NCBI GenBank assembly: GCA_012960245.1
Contig: DUBO01000049.1
Span: 1 to 64,000, forward strand
DNA: 64,000 nucleotides
Source of the DNA: Candidatus Binatota bacterium
Lineage (GTDB): Bacteria; Desulfobacterota; Binatia; UBA1149
Direction of reading: 5' to 3'
The stretch's first letter is position 1, and every line of letters begins with the position of its first letter. Shown here one piece after another: positions 56,388 to 64,000 of the stretch. Under the pieces are notes generated by a model, which made no database searches, was not told the origin of the DNA, and saw only the letters and a list, made by a program, of their open reading frames with translations. Position numbers and translations under genes: made by a program.

Positions 56388-58007
56388 TCACTGCGGCCAG
56401 GCCAGGCCAGGACAGTCCTTAACAACGGCGAGCACCGCGCGATCGGTCGCGGCCCTGTCGGCAGCGGTGTTGCCGGCGGCCTTGCCCGCGGCCCTCTCAA
56501 GGAAATGCCCCGCGCGGTGCAGCGCTCCCCCGGCACAGGCCAGCCTCGCGCGGGCAAGCAGGGCCGGCTGGTAGTCGGGCCAGCGCTTGAGTAGACGCTC
56601 AAGTCTCAGTTGAGCCAGGCCTCGACGGCCACGGTCAGCCGCCACTACGGCAAGGTTATAATGCGCCCTGGGTGAGTTGGGCTGAACAGCCACAGTAGAG
56701 CGCCACAAGGCCGCCTGGCTGCGCCAATCCTGCTGCCTGCGTAAAGTGACTCCCGCCAGTAGAAAGACGCAGCAGAGCAGCAGCAGGGCCGCAATACGGC
56801 CCGCCGGCAGCCACGCCCGTTGCCGCGTCCCCCGTTGCGGCAACTGTCGCAACGGTTGTTGCACCAACTGTTGCAACAACAGGCCCATGCCCAGGGCAAG
56901 CGGCGGCAACAACAGCAGCGAGTGGCGGTCGGCGCCCGGCTCGTTGACGCCGGCAACGAAAACAAGCGCCACGCCTGCAGCCGCGATCCAGCTTACAACG
57001 AAGGCCGCCTGCCTGCGCTCGATGTCGCCCTTTCTGCTACGCCAGGCCAGGACCACGGAGACGGCCAACGCCGCGAGCAGAACCAGTCCGAGGCCTGCGC
57101 GCAACCAGGCAGCCGCACCCATCCCGACGCAGGGTTGCCACAGCGCCGGGTAGTCGACGGACAGATCAAGGGGAACCAGTAGCCCGGCCGCGTAGTGCAG
57201 CGCCAGGGTACCGCCTACACAAAACGAATAGGACGACGCCGGCAACAATACGCCGGCGGTGGCGGGCAACACGCCCACGCCTCCATAAGCCACCACCAGG
57301 GTCACCGACGCGACAGCCACCATCACGATCCAGGCCAGGGCGCCTCGACGCAACGGGCCCAGGCCTGATGCCCACATCAACAACAGCAGCGGCGCGACCA
57401 GTAGGCCGGTTTCTTTTGAAGCGGTAGCCGCCAGTGCCGCCAGCAAGGCGAGCGCGCCCGCCCTCAACCCGCCGGCTCCTGCGGCCTGCCCTGGCTTGTC
57501 CTGCCCTGGGTCAGCCGAGCTCCAGGCCAGCAGGGCCAACAGCGTAAAAAGCGTGGCCAACAGGTCGCGGGCACCCGAAACGTAAGCCACCGACTCCACC
57601 CACAGCGGGTGGGCCAGGCAGGCCACGCAACACAGGAAGGCCAGCAGGCTGTTGGCCCCCAGCCTCCGGCACAGGCACCACAGCGTCGCCGCCACGCCAC
57701 CAAAAAGCAGCAGGTTGGCCAGATGGTACACCGAGGCCGCGAGGTCCTGCCGGCCCAGCAGCCCGACGAGCCAGTACTCTGACAACCAGGCCAGGTGCCT
57801 CAGCGGGCGATAGGGCAACAGCCCTCCGCTGCCGGCGGGGCCGTTCTCGCCCAGCAACGAAAGGTCGTCAAACAGCAAATCAAAAGCGATGACGGGTAGA
57901 TAGAGCGCTATCGCCGCCAGCCCGACGGCCGCGGTCAGGCGCAGGCCTGTGCGCGCCGACCTGCCCGGCTGGCGCCATAAGTCAGAGGCTCTCGCACGCG
58001 CCGCCAT
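56388..58007 (-). CDS. TMTC-like O-mannosyltransferase-type membrane protein with TPRs
   Basis: From the ATG at 58007 the protein has 539 residues. About eleven hydrophobic segments carry the first-loop motif AFDLLFDDLSLLGENGP with the conserved acidic pair, then LLPYRPLRHLAWLSEYWLVG and HPLWVESVAYVSGARDLLAT. This is the layout of TMTC-type proteins. The C-terminal 110 residues have two or three TPR-like helices (NSPRAHYNLAVVAADRGRRG, LERLLKRWPDYQPALLARAR). TMTC proteins in eukaryotes O-mannosylate targets; a bacterial role is inferred only. A glutamine-rich cytoplasmic loop at about 385-400 comes from a short DNA repeat. An in-frame start at 58049 is less likely. Confidence 0.72.
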   Translation of the reverse strand: MAARARASDLWRQPGRSARTGLRLTAAVGLAAIALYLPVIAFDLLFDDLSLLGENGPAGSGGLLPYRPLRHLAWLSEYWLVGLLGRQDLAASVYHLANLLLFGGVAATLWCLCRRLGANSLLAFLCCVACLAHPLWVESVAYVSGARDLLATLFTLLALLAWSSADPGQDKPGQAAGAGGLRAGALALLAALAATASKETGLLVAPLLLLMWASGLGPLRRGALAWIVMVAVASVTLVVAYGGVGVLPATAGVLLPASSYSFCVGGTLALHYAAGLLVPLDLSVDYPALWQPCVGMGAAAWLRAGLGLVLLAALAVSVVLAWRSRKGDIERRQAAFVVSWIAAAGVALVFVAGVNEPGADRHSLLLLPPLALGMGLLLQQLVQQPLRQLPQRGTRQRAWLPAGRIAALLLLCCVFLLAGVTLRRQQDWRSQAALWRSTVAVQPNSPRAHYNLAVVAADRGRRGLAQLRLERLLKRWPDYQPALLARARLACAGGALHRAGHFLERAAGKAAGNTAADRAATDRAVLAVVKDCPGLAWPQ

Positions 58008-58167
58008 GTTGAGATGATAGCCGCCTCGCGCGACCCCGCGAAGCGCCACCCGTCACCAGTGCAAGGCCGTAGCAGGGCCACGCTTTGCTTGCGCCCCTGC
58101 GTGGCCTGTGCAATTAAAAGAAACGCGGAGTCTCCGCATCAACAGACAACCTGGAGGTCCCATAAAG

Positions 58168-58392
58168 ATGAAAGCACCTATTCAAGCGGCGATGATAGTT
58201 ACCCTGGCCCTGGCCTTCACTGCCTGTGCCGGCATGCAGAGCTCCTCGAGCAAGGCCCGCAACCAGGGCGATGTAGCCGAGGCCGTGGCCCGTGCCGAGG
58301 CAGCAGCAGCAGCCGCCGAAGATGCAGCCCGCAAGGCCGAGACCGCTGCCGAAAAGTCCGAGGTTATTTTCCACACCGGCATGCAGAAGTAA
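58168..58392 (+). CDS. small alanine-zipper outer-membrane lipoprotein, Lpp/OprI-like
   Basis: This 74-residue lipoprotein starts at the ATG at 58168 after a CTGGAGG ribosome site. The signal ends in FTACAG (lipid-bearing Cys20). The mature part is a single predicted helix with heptad alanines (VAEAVARAEAAAAAAEDAAR), as in alanine-zipper trimers. The last residue is Lys, the residue that Lpp uses for its covalent link to peptidoglycan. It probably ties the outer membrane to the cell wall, but the link is inferred. It has no operon partner; the gene downstream is convergent. Confidence 0.8.
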   Translation: MKAPIQAAMIVTLALAFTACAGMQSSSSKARNQGDVAEAVARAEAAAAAAEDAARKAETAAEKSEVIFHTGMQK

Positions 58393-58418
58393 GAATCGGA
58401 AACCGGCGGGCCACCCTT

Positions 58419-59441
58419 TCAGTCGATAACGACCACGGTCTTGAGCGCCTCGTCAGTGCGCGCAGCCATGGCCAGCGCCTCGGCCGCCTTCTCTAACGGG
58501 AACCTGTGCGTGACAAGGTCGTCGGCCGACACCACGCCCGAGCGAATGTATTCCAACGCCGCGCGTGTATCGGCGGGCCCGCAGGAGTAGCTGGGCACAA
58601 TGGAAATCTCGTCAAAGTAGAGCCGTGACGGATCGATCTCCAGTGTGTCGCCCGGCTTTGAGCAGGTAAAAAACACGACCGTTGACGCCGGGCCGGCCGC
58701 GTCGAGCCCGTCGTTCATCGCCTGCAGGCTGCCCGGCCCCACTATGACCACATCCGCCCCGGCGCCAGCCGTGACCTTCTCCACTCCCTCGCGCAGCGTG
58801 CCCTCGCGCACATCGACCACGCCGTCGGCGCCCAGGCAGCGAGCACGTTCCAGGCGCGCCGGCACCATGTCGGCCACGACCACGGACGCGCCCAGTTGCT
58901 TAGCCAATAACAGGTGCAACACGCCCATTATCCCGGCACCGATGACAGCCACCGTATCGCCCGGGGCAACGGCTCCACGGGCAAGCGACTTCACCACGCA
59001 GGCCACCGGCTCCACGAGGCTGGCCGACACGAAGTCTATTCCCTCGGGCAACAGCAGCGTGTCGTTGTCAGCGTTGGGAGCCGCGGCCACAAAGTACTCG
59101 GCCAGGCCGCCGGGGCTGAGGCCGTTCTGCCGCCAGGTCGGGCAGTGCACCGGCGCGCCACGCCGGCACTGTCGGCAGTGGCCGCAAGGCGCGTGGTGGT
59201 GCACGAACACGCGATCGCCGATCTCGAGCTGCTCAACTCCCTGGCCCAGTGCAGCCACTTCGCCGGCCGGCTCGTGTCCGAAGACCAGCGGGGCCTTGCG
59301 GCGCATGTACCAGGACATGATGTCGCCCGTGCAGATGCCGCAGGCGCGAGTACGAACGAGTATCTCGCCCGGACCCGGCTCGGGTACCGGCTGGTCCTCT
59401 ATGCGAACGTCGTCGCCATCGTAGTAGCGGGCTACTTTCAC
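58419..59441 (-). CDS. zinc-dependent medium-chain alcohol dehydrogenase
   Basis: This 340-residue NAD(P)-dependent dehydrogenase of the MDR superfamily starts at the GTG at 59441, after a GAAGGAG site. The catalytic zinc ligands are in CGICTGD and FGHEPAGEV. The structural zinc has four cysteines in CGHCRQCRRGAPVHC. The Rossmann motif is VIGAGIMGVLHLLLAKQLGA. It is preceded by another zinc dehydrogenase whose stop is 10 bases upstream, so the two are probably co-transcribed. Sugar-alcohol or threonine-type dehydrogenases are the nearest relatives; the substrate is unknown. Confidence 0.88.
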   Translation of the reverse strand: MKVARYYDGDDVRIEDQPVPEPGPGEILVRTRACGICTGDIMSWYMRRKAPLVFGHEPAGEVAALGQGVEQLEIGDRVFVHHHAPCGHCRQCRRGAPVHCPTWRQNGLSPGGLAEYFVAAAPNADNDTLLLPEGIDFVSASLVEPVACVVKSLARGAVAPGDTVAVIGAGIMGVLHLLLAKQLGASVVVADMVPARLERARCLGADGVVDVREGTLREGVEKVTAGAGADVVIVGPGSLQAMNDGLDAAGPASTVVFFTCSKPGDTLEIDPSRLYFDEISIVPSYSCGPADTRAALEYIRSGVVSADDLVTHRFPLEKAAEALAMAARTDEALKTVVVID

Positions 59442-59451
59442 GCGGGCTCCT

Positions 59452-60504
59452 TCATGACGGCCCTGGCCCGTGGGGAAGAACGGCACACTTGACCTGCTGG
59501 CCTGCGCCCAGGTCTTCGAACACGGCCGGGAGCTCGTCCAGCGACGCGGTTGAAGTTATGAACGGCGACCAGTCCACCGAGGGGTCGCCCAGCAGCCCGG
59601 CGGCCACCTCGACGTCGGCCGGGCAGAAATGAAAAGGGCTCGTGATAGCCACGCCGTCGTAGTGCAAGCGGTAGCTGTCAAGCGACACCCGCGAACCGGC
59701 CGGGCAACCACCGAACAACACCACGCTGCCGCCGCGGGCCACCAGTTGCGGCGCCTGCTCCCATACCTCGATGCTGCCCGTGCACTCCACCACAAGGTCG
59801 GCCCCCCTGCCCCCCGTGAGCTGGGCAAGCGAAGCCTCCAGGTCGTCGTCCTCGCCCAGCACGGCGTCGGCGCCCAGCCTGCGGGCCACCTCGAGCCTGA
59901 ACGGCCTTCGCCCGGCTACCACCACCCGGCCGGCACCCGCCCGCTTGAGCGCCACCAGCCACAGCAACGCAATGGGGCCGGCCCCGAGCAACAGGACCGT
60001 GGCCGACTCGTCGCGATCACGAAGCGGCACGCCCGACATGCCGTGGCACACCGTCGACAACGGCTCGAGCAGGGCGGCATGCTCAAAGGGCAGGTGATTG
60101 GGACGACGGTAAACGTTGCTACGCAGCACCCGCTCGGTAATGAGCAGGTACTGCGAGTAGGCGCCCAGGATCATCTCGTCCATCAGGCTCTCGCAGAGGT
60201 TCTGCTGACCGCGTCGGCAGTAGCGACAGTTGTTGCAGGGGCCGGTGTTGGCCGACATCAGCTCGTCGTCCACCGCGAAGCCTTCCACTGCAGCGCCGAC
60301 CTGGACCACGCGGCCGGCAAACTCGTGGCCGAAGGGGGTCGGACAGGGCATCTTGGGGTGGCCGCGACGCCAGGCTTTCAGGTCGGTGCCACAGGTGAGC
60401 GCCGCGCGCACCTCGAGCACGATGTCGCCGGGACCGGGCCTGGGATCGGGCGCGTCGTCTTCGACGATGATGAGCCCGGGTTCCTGCAGCACGCAGCGCT
60501 TCAC
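59452..60504 (-). CDS. zinc-dependent medium-chain alcohol dehydrogenase
   Basis: This 350-residue MDR enzyme starts at a GTG. It shows ALTCGTDLKAWRRGHP, the FGHEFAGRVVQVG catalytic segment, four structural-zinc cysteines in CNNCRYCRRGQQNLC, and the nucleotide-binding LLLGAGPIALLWLVALKRAG. It is close to the following gene in type but clearly different in sequence. Two adjacent MDR dehydrogenases could act in one pathway on different alcohols or sugar alcohols. No transporter or kinase for such a substrate is next to them. Confidence 0.88.
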   Translation of the reverse strand: MKRCVLQEPGLIIVEDDAPDPRPGPGDIVLEVRAALTCGTDLKAWRRGHPKMPCPTPFGHEFAGRVVQVGAAVEGFAVDDELMSANTGPCNNCRYCRRGQQNLCESLMDEMILGAYSQYLLITERVLRSNVYRRPNHLPFEHAALLEPLSTVCHGMSGVPLRDRDESATVLLLGAGPIALLWLVALKRAGAGRVVVAGRRPFRLEVARRLGADAVLGEDDDLEASLAQLTGGRGADLVVECTGSIEVWEQAPQLVARGGSVVLFGGCPAGSRVSLDSYRLHYDGVAITSPFHFCPADVEVAAGLLGDPSVDWSPFITSTASLDELPAVFEDLGAGQQVKCAVLPHGPGPS

Positions 60505-60562
60505 GGCTACGAGTTACCGCGGGCATCCGGGCCGACGGACGCTAGCCCGGCGGACACGGCTT

Positions 60563-61741
60563 TCAGAGCCCGCCCAGCCAGTTCTCGATAGCGTCGAGCC
60601 CCTTGCTGAGCTGCTCCATCGAGGTGGCGTACGATACGCGAAAGTGATCCGAAGAGCCGAAGTCGTTGCCACCGACCACACCCACCGAAGCGCCGTCGAG
60701 CATGGCCAGCGCGAAGGCATCACCATCGTCCACGCCCGCTCGTTGGAACGCATCGCGTGCGTTCACAAAAACGTAGAACGCGCCGCCTGGCGGGGACACC
60801 GACAGGCCATCAATGGCGTTGAAGCGCTCGCAAACGTAGTCACGTCGCCGGCCAAACTCTTCTATCATCGGCGCCAGCGCCGACTGGGGGCCGGTAAGTG
60901 CCTCCACTGCGGCAGCCTGGGCAATAGAGCTGGGGTTCGAAGTCATCTGCCCCTGCAACGTGAGCATCGCCTTGATGACGTTTGCCGGGGCAGCGCAATA
61001 GCCCACCCTCCAGCCTGTCATGGCGTAGGTCTTCGACACCGAGTTGGCCACCACCGTGCGCTCCCTGAGCGACGGGAACATCGTGAGCAGGTGCGGCGGG
61101 CGGCCGCCGTCGTAGCGTACGAACTCGTAGACGTCATCGCACAACACCACGCAGTCGTGGCGTTCGAGCACCGCCCCCAGCTCGCGCAGGCCGGCTTCGT
61201 CGTAGCAGGCGCCGGTGGGGTTGGACGGGCTGTTGAGTATGACCATGCGCGTTGCCGGGGTCAGCGCGGCCTCGAGCTCGGCCGCAGACAGCAGGAAACC
61301 GTTTTCCTCTGAAGTCGACAACACCCGCGGCACGCCACCCGACAACGCCACCATGTCGGGATAACTCACCCAGTAAGGCCCGGGTATCACCACCTCGTCG
61401 CCATCGGACAACAACGCCTGCATGGCGTTGTACAGCGTGTGCTTGCCCCCACAACTGGCCATGACCTCGGCCTGGGAGTAGTCGAGTGCGTTGTCACGCG
61501 CCAGCTTGACCGTAATCGCATGTCGCATCTCGGGAGTTCCACCGACCGGGGTGTACTTGAACTCGCCGTTACGAATGGACTGGTGGGCCGCCTCGCAGAC
61601 GTTGTCCCAGGTTGGAAAATCGGGCTCGCCGGCGGCAAAGCCGACAACGTCGCGGCCCGAGGCCTTCAGCTCTATCACGCGCGAGTTCATCGCCATGGTC
61701 GACGACGGTTTTACCTTCTGCAGGCGGTCGGAAAGTTTCAA
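60563..61741 (-). CDS. aspC: aspartate aminotransferase, class I
   Basis: This PLP enzyme moves the amino group between aspartate and 2-oxoglutarate. From the TTG at 61741 it has 392 residues; a longer frame to 61789 overlaps the coaD stop. Signatures are FAAGEPDFPTWDNV, the SNPTGACYDEAGL segment, CDDVYEFVRYDG and the PLP lysine in NSVSKTYAMTGWRVGY. The start is chosen because LKLSDRLQKVKPS is the normal N-terminus of the subgroup (1-beta). It lies 10 bases after coaD, so coaD and aspC are probably co-transcribed. Confidence 0.92.
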   Translation of the reverse strand: MKLSDRLQKVKPSSTMAMNSRVIELKASGRDVVGFAAGEPDFPTWDNVCEAAHQSIRNGEFKYTPVGGTPEMRHAITVKLARDNALDYSQAEVMASCGGKHTLYNAMQALLSDGDEVVIPGPYWVSYPDMVALSGGVPRVLSTSEENGFLLSAAELEAALTPATRMVILNSPSNPTGACYDEAGLRELGAVLERHDCVVLCDDVYEFVRYDGGRPPHLLTMFPSLRERTVVANSVSKTYAMTGWRVGYCAAPANVIKAMLTLQGQMTSNPSSIAQAAAVEALTGPQSALAPMIEEFGRRRDYVCERFNAIDGLSVSPPGGAFYVFVNARDAFQRAGVDDGDAFALAMLDGASVGVVGGNDFGSSDHFRVSYATSMEQLSKGLDAIENWLGGL

Positions 61742-61751
61742 GCCCTGTCCC

Positions 61752-62243
61752 TCATTTTGAAAATTTATCGTTGAGCGCGCGCAGGACACATGGCGGAACC
61801 TGCGCCGACACGTCGCCGCCGAGAGTGGCTACTTCGCGTATGAGACTGGAACTTGTGTAGAAATGCGCTTCGTCGGCCATGAGAAATACCGTCTGCACAT
61901 CAGTGCAGAGGTGACGGTTCATCAACGCCATCTGGAACTCGTAGTCAAAATCGGCCACCGCCCTCAGCCCACGTATCACCGCCCCCGCGCCGTTGTCGCG
62001 CGCGTAGTCGACCAGCAGCCCGTGAAACGAATCCACCGACACGCGATCACCGTACTGGCTCGTGGCCTCGGCTATCATCGCCTCGCGATCCTGGCGGGTA
62101 AACAGGCCCCCGGGCTTGTCCTTGTTGTATGCCACCGCGATGCGCAGGTGGTCAAACAGGGCCAGGGCCCTCTCCACAATGTCCAGATGCCCGTTGGTCA
62201 CCGGGTCAAACGAACCGGGATAGACAGCGATCCTTTTGCTCAC
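61752..62243 (-). CDS. coaD: phosphopantetheine adenylyltransferase
   Basis: CoaD makes dephospho-CoA from 4'-phosphopantetheine and ATP, the fourth step of CoA synthesis. The 163-residue protein shows the nucleotidyltransferase motif VYPGSFDPVTNGHLDI, the RGLRAVADFDYEFQMALMNR segment and the late YTSSSLIREVA motif. The GTG start is followed by KRIAV. It is 13 bases after rsmD, an arrangement (rsmD-coaD) that is widely conserved in bacteria. Confidence 0.97.
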   Translation of the reverse strand: MSKRIAVYPGSFDPVTNGHLDIVERALALFDHLRIAVAYNKDKPGGLFTRQDREAMIAEATSQYGDRVSVDSFHGLLVDYARDNGAGAVIRGLRAVADFDYEFQMALMNRHLCTDVQTVFLMADEAHFYTSSSLIREVATLGGDVSAQVPPCVLRALNDKFSK

Positions 62244-62256
62244 TTAATGACTCCCT

Positions 62257-62862
62257 TCATGTTCCACTCCCCTGCCGCCTCGCCCCGGCCTCGTACAACC
62301 ACAGTGCAGTGTCGCCGTAATCGTCTCTTCTTACCAGCAGCAGGCTACCAGTCGAGTCGGGGAGTCCGGCCTGGCGGTCAGTTTCAACGCTCACCCAGCC
62401 GCCCGGCCCCAACAGCTCCAAGCCACCCAGTGCCTCAAGGGTCTCCAGTGCCAGCGGGCCCGCGTATGGGGGATCGACAAAAACACCGTCAAAAACCCGT
62501 CCTTCGCGCGCGAGCCTGCGCAACGCAGCAGCCACCTCTGCGCGCAGCACTTCCGCTTGCAAGCCATCTGCCCGCGTACCATCTGCCCGCAAGCCACAGC
62601 GCTCAAGGTTGGCCTCTATCACACCCACCGCCCCACGATCGCGCTCCACGCTCAACAACTCGGCCGCCCCGCGACTCAAGCCCTCGAGGCCCAGCGCGCC
62701 GCTGCCCGCAAACAGGTCGAGCAAGCTGGCCCCCTCCAACTCGTAGCGCACGAGCAGGCGGTTAAACAGGGCCTCGCGCACCCGGTCAGCCGTGGGCCGA
62801 GTGCCCTTGCCCGGCACGGCTGCCAACCTGCGTCCCTTGAACTTTCCGCCTACAATACGCAA
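62257..62862 (-). CDS. rsmD: 16S rRNA (guanine966-N2)-methyltransferase
   Basis: RsmD methylates G966 of 16S rRNA. The 201-residue protein begins with MRIVGGKFKGRRL, followed by GTRPTADRVREALFNRL, LLDLFAGSGALGLEGLSRGA (SAM site) and FVDPPYAGP, the DPPY catalytic motif. The start codon is TTG at 62862. A Thr/Arg/Gly insertion (GLRADGTRADGLQAEVLRAE) near residue 95 comes from a short imperfect repeat. It is the first gene of the rsmD-coaD-aspC series. Confidence 0.95.
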   Translation of the reverse strand: MRIVGGKFKGRRLAAVPGKGTRPTADRVREALFNRLLVRYELEGASLLDLFAGSGALGLEGLSRGAAELLSVERDRGAVGVIEANLERCGLRADGTRADGLQAEVLRAEVAAALRRLAREGRVFDGVFVDPPYAGPLALETLEALGGLELLGPGGWVSVETDRQAGLPDSTGSLLLVRRDDYGDTALWLYEAGARRQGSGT

Positions 62863-63034
62863 CGGCGAACGGACTTATAGCTCAGCCCTCCACGGCGGGC
62901 AAAAAGGGCTGCTCACTCCTTTTTTGCGAAGGGGAGCCAGCCCGGGGCATCCGGACCGGGAGGCGCCCCTGCCACGCCGGTCCCCACCCCACCGGCAATC
63001 TCGCTGCTTTACACCAGTGGGGCGCTGAAGTAAC

Positions 63035-63718
63035 TTGCGCGCCGTGAACGCCGCCGTCATACCCGTGCGATCCACCACCGGGGCCAAGCAGAGACTGGGC
63101 CAACGGCTGGACCCGGCGCGCCGCGAAGCCCTCGCCCTGGCCATGCTCGACGACATGCTGGCGGCGCTGGTCGGCTCACGCGCACTCGACCTGCCAGCCG
63201 TGGTGAGCAGCGACCCGGTGCTGCTTGAGCGGGCGAGGTCGCGGGACGTCCTAGCGCTGGACGAACGCCAGCTCCAGGGCCGAGCCCTTGGACTCAATGG
63301 CGCGGTGGCATGGGCCGCCGAACAACTCGAGCAGCGCGGGGCCACCCGGCTGCTGGCCATTCCCGGCGACGTGCCGCTGCTGCGGTCCCGTGAAATCGAC
63401 GAACTGCTTGAGCTCGATTCCCCGCGCCGGTCGGTGCTGCTGGTGCGATCGGGGTCACCCGGCGGCACCAACGGCCTGCTGCTCAGCCCACCCACGGTCA
63501 TGCAACCGCGCTTCGAGGGCGAGAGCCTGGCCGCGCACGAGAACGCCTGCCAACAGGCCGGCCTGCCCTGCACCGTGCTTACTCTCTCCAGTTTTGCGCT
63601 GGACCTCGATCGACCCGAAGACCTCGAAACCCTGCTCGACGCTGCCGAAGACCTGCAAACCACTCGCCTTCTCAGGCACTGGTTCGCGGGCGACCTGCGC
63701 AACAGCACGGCAGCGTGA
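63035..63718 (+). CDS. cofC: 2-phospho-L-lactate guanylyltransferase (CofC), F420 synthesis
   Basis: CofC (FbiD in actinobacteria) activates a phosphorylated three-carbon acid with GTP for coenzyme F420 synthesis. The 227-residue protein matches the family: VIPVRSTTGAKQRLG at the start, then MLDDMLAALV, LLAIPGDVPLLRSREIDELL (the nucleotide-binding GD), SPGGTNGLLL and FEGESLAAHENA. The start is a TTG at 63035 or a GTG at 63044. No other F420 gene is in the window. F420 supply would serve F420-dependent oxidoreductases elsewhere in the genome. A CobW-type GTPase gene begins six bases downstream. Confidence 0.85.
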   Translation: MRAVNAAVIPVRSTTGAKQRLGQRLDPARREALALAMLDDMLAALVGSRALDLPAVVSSDPVLLERARSRDVLALDERQLQGRALGLNGAVAWAAEQLEQRGATRLLAIPGDVPLLRSREIDELLELDSPRRSVLLVRSGSPGGTNGLLLSPPTVMQPRFEGESLAAHENACQQAGLPCTVLTLSSFALDLDRPEDLETLLDAAEDLQTTRLLRHWFAGDLRNSTAA

Positions 63719-63724
63719 GCACGG

Positions 63725-64000
63725 GTGCCCGCTGATAAAAAAAATTCGACGGCTACCGCAGACAGCCGTGGTGGTGTCCCGGTGCTACTGGTGTCGGGCT
63801 TTCTCGGGTCGGGCAAAACCACCCTCGTGCGCCACCTGCTCGACGACGCCATCGCCAACGGGGTGAAGGTTGCCATCGTCACCAACGAATTCGGCGAGCT
63901 CGGACTCGACGCCGCGCTGATCGGCCAGGGCGGGCAAGCCACCGTCGAGCTGGAGGGCGGCTGCGTGTGCTGCCAGCTCTCCGACGAACTGCTCGAAACC
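63725..64000 (+). CDS. CobW/COG0523-family GTPase (3' end outside window)
   Basis: The partial protein, 92 residues from the GTG at 63725, has a Walker A motif in LVSGFLGSGKTTLVRHLL and the GCVCC metal-binding motif of COG0523 GTPases, which insert or handle zinc, cobalt or other metals. The EFGELGLDAALIG segment is also typical. It starts six bases after the cofC stop. It is the last gene in the window, so its partner domain and target are not visible. Confidence 0.87.
   Translation, partial: MPADKKNSTATADSRGGVPVLLVSGFLGSGKTTLVRHLLDDAIANGVKVAIVTNEFGELGLDAALIGQGGQATVELEGGCVCCQLSDELLET

Overview
The window is a high-GC (about 65-70% in most genes), gene-dense piece of a Gram-negative-type bacterial chromosome. 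Many starts are GTG or TTG, many overlaps are of the GTGA/ATGA type, several genes encode lipoproteins, and there is an alanine-rich, Lpp-like outer-membrane lipoprotein. A CofC-type F420 gene, a LarA-family racemase, many sulfatase-fold lipoproteins and TMTC-like membrane proteins together suggest an uncultured deltaproteobacterial-type lineage (Myxococcota, Desulfobacterota or Binatota relatives). This placement is a guess from gene content, not a phylogeny. No rRNA, tRNA or CRISPR was seen.

Region 1 (1-12.8 kb) is central metabolism and housekeeping: a tRNA methyltransferase (cut by the window edge), a DUF1285 protein, fructose-1,6-bisphosphatase, an esterase overlapping a paraoxonase-like lipoprotein, a TetR regulator, citrate synthase, a DhnA-type class I aldolase, a putative lipoprotein aminopeptidase, and a two-gene heterodimeric ABC exporter. 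Region 2 (13-24.3 kb) has an acyltransferase-3 protein with a GT-C-like membrane protein, an oppositely oriented LarA/GlcD-like pair that may act on 2-hydroxy acids, two tandemly duplicated sulfatase-fold lipoproteins, and an RmlD-like reductase.

Region 3 (25.4-34.1 kb) is the most unusual. Four FkbM-family methyltransferase-like proteins all carry export signals: one signal anchor and three lipoprotein signals. They are mixed with an APC permease, two decayed IS3-family transposase fragments, a fragment resembling a sulfatase C-terminus and a third sulfatase-fold lipoprotein. Parts of this region are much poorer in GC than their surroundings, which fits horizontal acquisition. An extracytoplasmic set of FkbM-fold proteins next to Thr-type sulfatase-fold lipoproteins is my candidate for an undescribed system.

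Region 4 (34.1-58.0 kb) is a surface-glycan locus. A long minus-strand gene series (53050 down to 40110) encodes GT2 and GT4 glycosyltransferases, a GT4-GT2 fusion, a polyprenyl-phosphate mannose synthase, a GT-C protein with a HEAT-like tail, two methyltransferases and an oligosaccharide flippase. Around it lie further GT-C-type proteins (one with a long HEAT-repeat tail, one with TPRs) and an acyltransferase. The likely logic is that the polyprenyl-phosphate sugar made in the cytoplasm feeds the GT-C enzymes outside, while GT2/GT4 enzymes build a lipid-linked glycan for the flippase. A cysteine-rich secreted protein with a consensus promoter and a strong terminator sits between the glycan genes.

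Region 5 (58.1-64 kb) returns to core functions: an Lpp-like lipoprotein, two zinc dehydrogenases, an aspartate aminotransferase, coaD, rsmD, cofC (F420 synthesis) and a CobW-family GTPase cut by the window end.
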